Shown piece by piece: positions 6,206-7,411 of a stretch of DNA of 7,411 bases. This DNA is from Verrucomicrobiia bacterium (lineage in GTDB: Bacteria; Verrucomicrobiota; Verrucomicrobiia; Limisphaerales; UBA11358). The DNA lies in NCBI GenBank assembly GCA_030044395.1, contig JASHVW010000240.1, positions 1 to 7,411 on the forward strand. Reading direction: 5' to 3'. Made by a program: the position numbers and the translations under genes. The notes under the pieces were generated by a model. It was not told the DNA's origin, ran no database searches, and saw only the letters and a list, made by a program, of their open reading frames with translations. Position 1 is the first letter of the stretch, and every line of letters begins with the position of its first letter.

Positions 6206-6258
6206 ATCCAGCCGCATTTTCCTCGTGCTTTTTTGCATAAATGGTCTTAACTAAGGGC

Positions 6259-7411
6259 ATGACCATTTGGATTCTGGCATTGGTTTTGGTGTTGTTCGGC
6301 GCCTTGCTTGGGCACAAACAAGGCGGGATCCGAGCGGCAATTTCATTTTTTGGCATTATTTTGGCGGGGCTGCTGGCGTGGCCGTTGGCGGGTCCCGTTT
6401 CCCGTCTGTTGCGGCTGGCGATCCACAATTCCATCGTCGTGTGGGCCGTGTCTCCGCTGGTGGCGTTTGTGGCTGTGATGTTCGTGGTGAAATCGTTTGG
6501 ATTTTACGTTCATCGCAAGGTTTGGGTTTATTATCAATACGACCGGGATGAATTGCGGATGGCGCGGTGGGACCGGCTCAACCGGCGGACGGGCGCCGCG
6601 GTGGCACTTCTCAATGCCCTCCTTTACCTGGTCCTGATATCCGTTCCGATCTACAACCTCAGCTATTGGTCAACGCAAATCGCTTCGTCGGACCAGGAGA
6701 AATTCCCCATCAAGCTGCTGAATCGCATGGGAAATGACTTGGAGAGCACCGGCATGGCGAAAATCGCCTGCGCCATTGATCCGGCGCCCGAAAACTATTT
6801 CCATATGGCCGATCTGGCGGGTCTGATATCCCAAAGCCCGCAATTGGCCGGGCGTTTGGCGGCGTATCCGCCGTTTTTACCGCTCACGGAGCGGCCCGAC
6901 TTCCAGGCACTCGCAGCAGATTCCGATTTTCAAAACGCCTGGGCAACCCACGCGCCCTTCGGGCAAATTTGGAAAAATTCCTCCTTCCAAGGTATTTGGC
7001 AGAACACGGACACGGTCAAGATGGTCTGGAATTTGGCGGAGGCCAACTTGAATGATTTATTGGGCTATCTGCACACGGGTCAATCAGCCAAATACGACAC
7101 GGAGCCGATACTTGGCCGGTGGGATGTGAACGCGATGGCCAGCTTGCGCGGGGTCTTGCGGGCGCGGACGAACGTTCCTTCGAGTGAAATGAGCGCGATG
7201 CGGCGACTATGGACGGATGCGTACGCTAAGACGGTATTGATCGCCGCGTCGGATAATGAGGTTTTCGTGGACAATTTCCCGATAATTCCGGCGCAAACGA
7301 ACAGCATGGCGCCGGTGTTTACGACGGTGAATTTGCAAGGAACCTGGCAAAGTGACGATAACTACACGATGACCCTGTCGGGAGGCGGCGTTGATAAGAC
7401 GGCCACGGGTT
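6259..7411 (+). CDS. CvpA-family membrane protein with long C-terminal extension, cut by right window edge
   Basis: Translated by hand from ATG 6259: 384 codons with no stop before the edge. The N-terminal ~137 residues form a CvpA-type membrane domain with helices at about 3-18, 24-46, 58-80 and 112-134. Typical marks are GHKQGGIRAA after helix 1 and WDRLNRRTGAAVALLNALLY before helix 4. CvpA relatives are often near 160-200 residues; here at least 250 more follow. Residues ~138-350 look soluble and helical, with many Trp, Asn and Gln, and from N358 the sequence NLQGTWQSDDNYTMTLSGGG resembles the first strands of a lipocalin-like or similar small beta-barrel fold. E. coli CvpA is needed for colicin V production and envelope stress tolerance; the role here is unknown. 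An in-frame ATG at 6241 would add six residues. No well-spaced ribosome site is seen for either start. Confidence 0.8.
   Translation, partial: MTIWILALVLVLFGALLGHKQGGIRAAISFFGIILAGLLAWPLAGPVSRLLRLAIHNSIVVWAVSPLVAFVAVMFVVKSFGFYVHRKVWVYYQYDRDELRMARWDRLNRRTGAAVALLNALLYLVLISVPIYNLSYWSTQIASSDQEKFPIKLLNRMGNDLESTGMAKIACAIDPAPENYFHMADLAGLISQSPQLAGRLAAYPPFLPLTERPDFQALAADSDFQNAWATHAPFGQIWKNSSFQGIWQNTDTVKMVWNLAEANLNDLLGYLHTGQSAKYDTEPILGRWDVNAMASLRGVLRARTNVPSSEMSAMRRLWTDAYAKTVLIAASDNEVFVDNFPIIPAQTNSMAPVFTTVNLQGTWQSDDNYTMTLSGGGVDKTATG

Overview
The window reads as a piece of chromosome from a member of the Verrucomicrobia, probably near the Pedosphaera/Limisphaerales group. The evidence is a protein of the uncharacterised Planctomycetes/Verrucomicrobia-restricted Minf_1886 type, a CvpA-like protein with a long C-terminal extension, moderately high GC, weak or absent Shine-Dalgarno sequences, and a structured intergenic block of a kind I associate from memory with these genomes. 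This assignment comes from recall of families, not from a database search. I see no mobile element, CRISPR array, tRNA or rRNA.

Left part, minus strand (1-2593). From right to left: a compact Ser/Thr protein kinase-like protein (1739-2593) with altered catalytic motifs; a 43-residue one-helix membrane protein (1438-1569); the Minf_1886-type protein (976-1395); a hairpin-rich intergenic block (783-967); and the N-terminal 248 residues of an M16 zinc protease (1-744), which runs off the left edge.

Centre, plus strand (2708-5358). Divergent from the kinase lies a CPBP (CAAX-type) intramembrane protease, then a ComF-family phosphoribosyltransferase with two four-cysteine clusters, then accD, the beta subunit of acetyl-CoA carboxylase carboxyltransferase. 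The first two probably form one transcription unit. accD appears to have its own promoter inside the end of comF.

Right part. A family 2 glycosyltransferase (5445-6170, minus) converges on accD. Divergent from it is a CvpA-family membrane protein (6259 onward, plus), cut by the right edge, with a large C-terminal region ending in a lipocalin-like beta motif.

The genes are mostly housekeeping and envelope functions and do not form one obvious pathway. No clear new multi-gene system is visible. The points most worth following are the kinase with Arg at the ATP-lysine position and DFD for DFG, the repeated placement of -35/-10 hexamers 6-9 nt before start codons (possible leaderless mRNAs), the extended CvpA protein, and the structured intergenic block.
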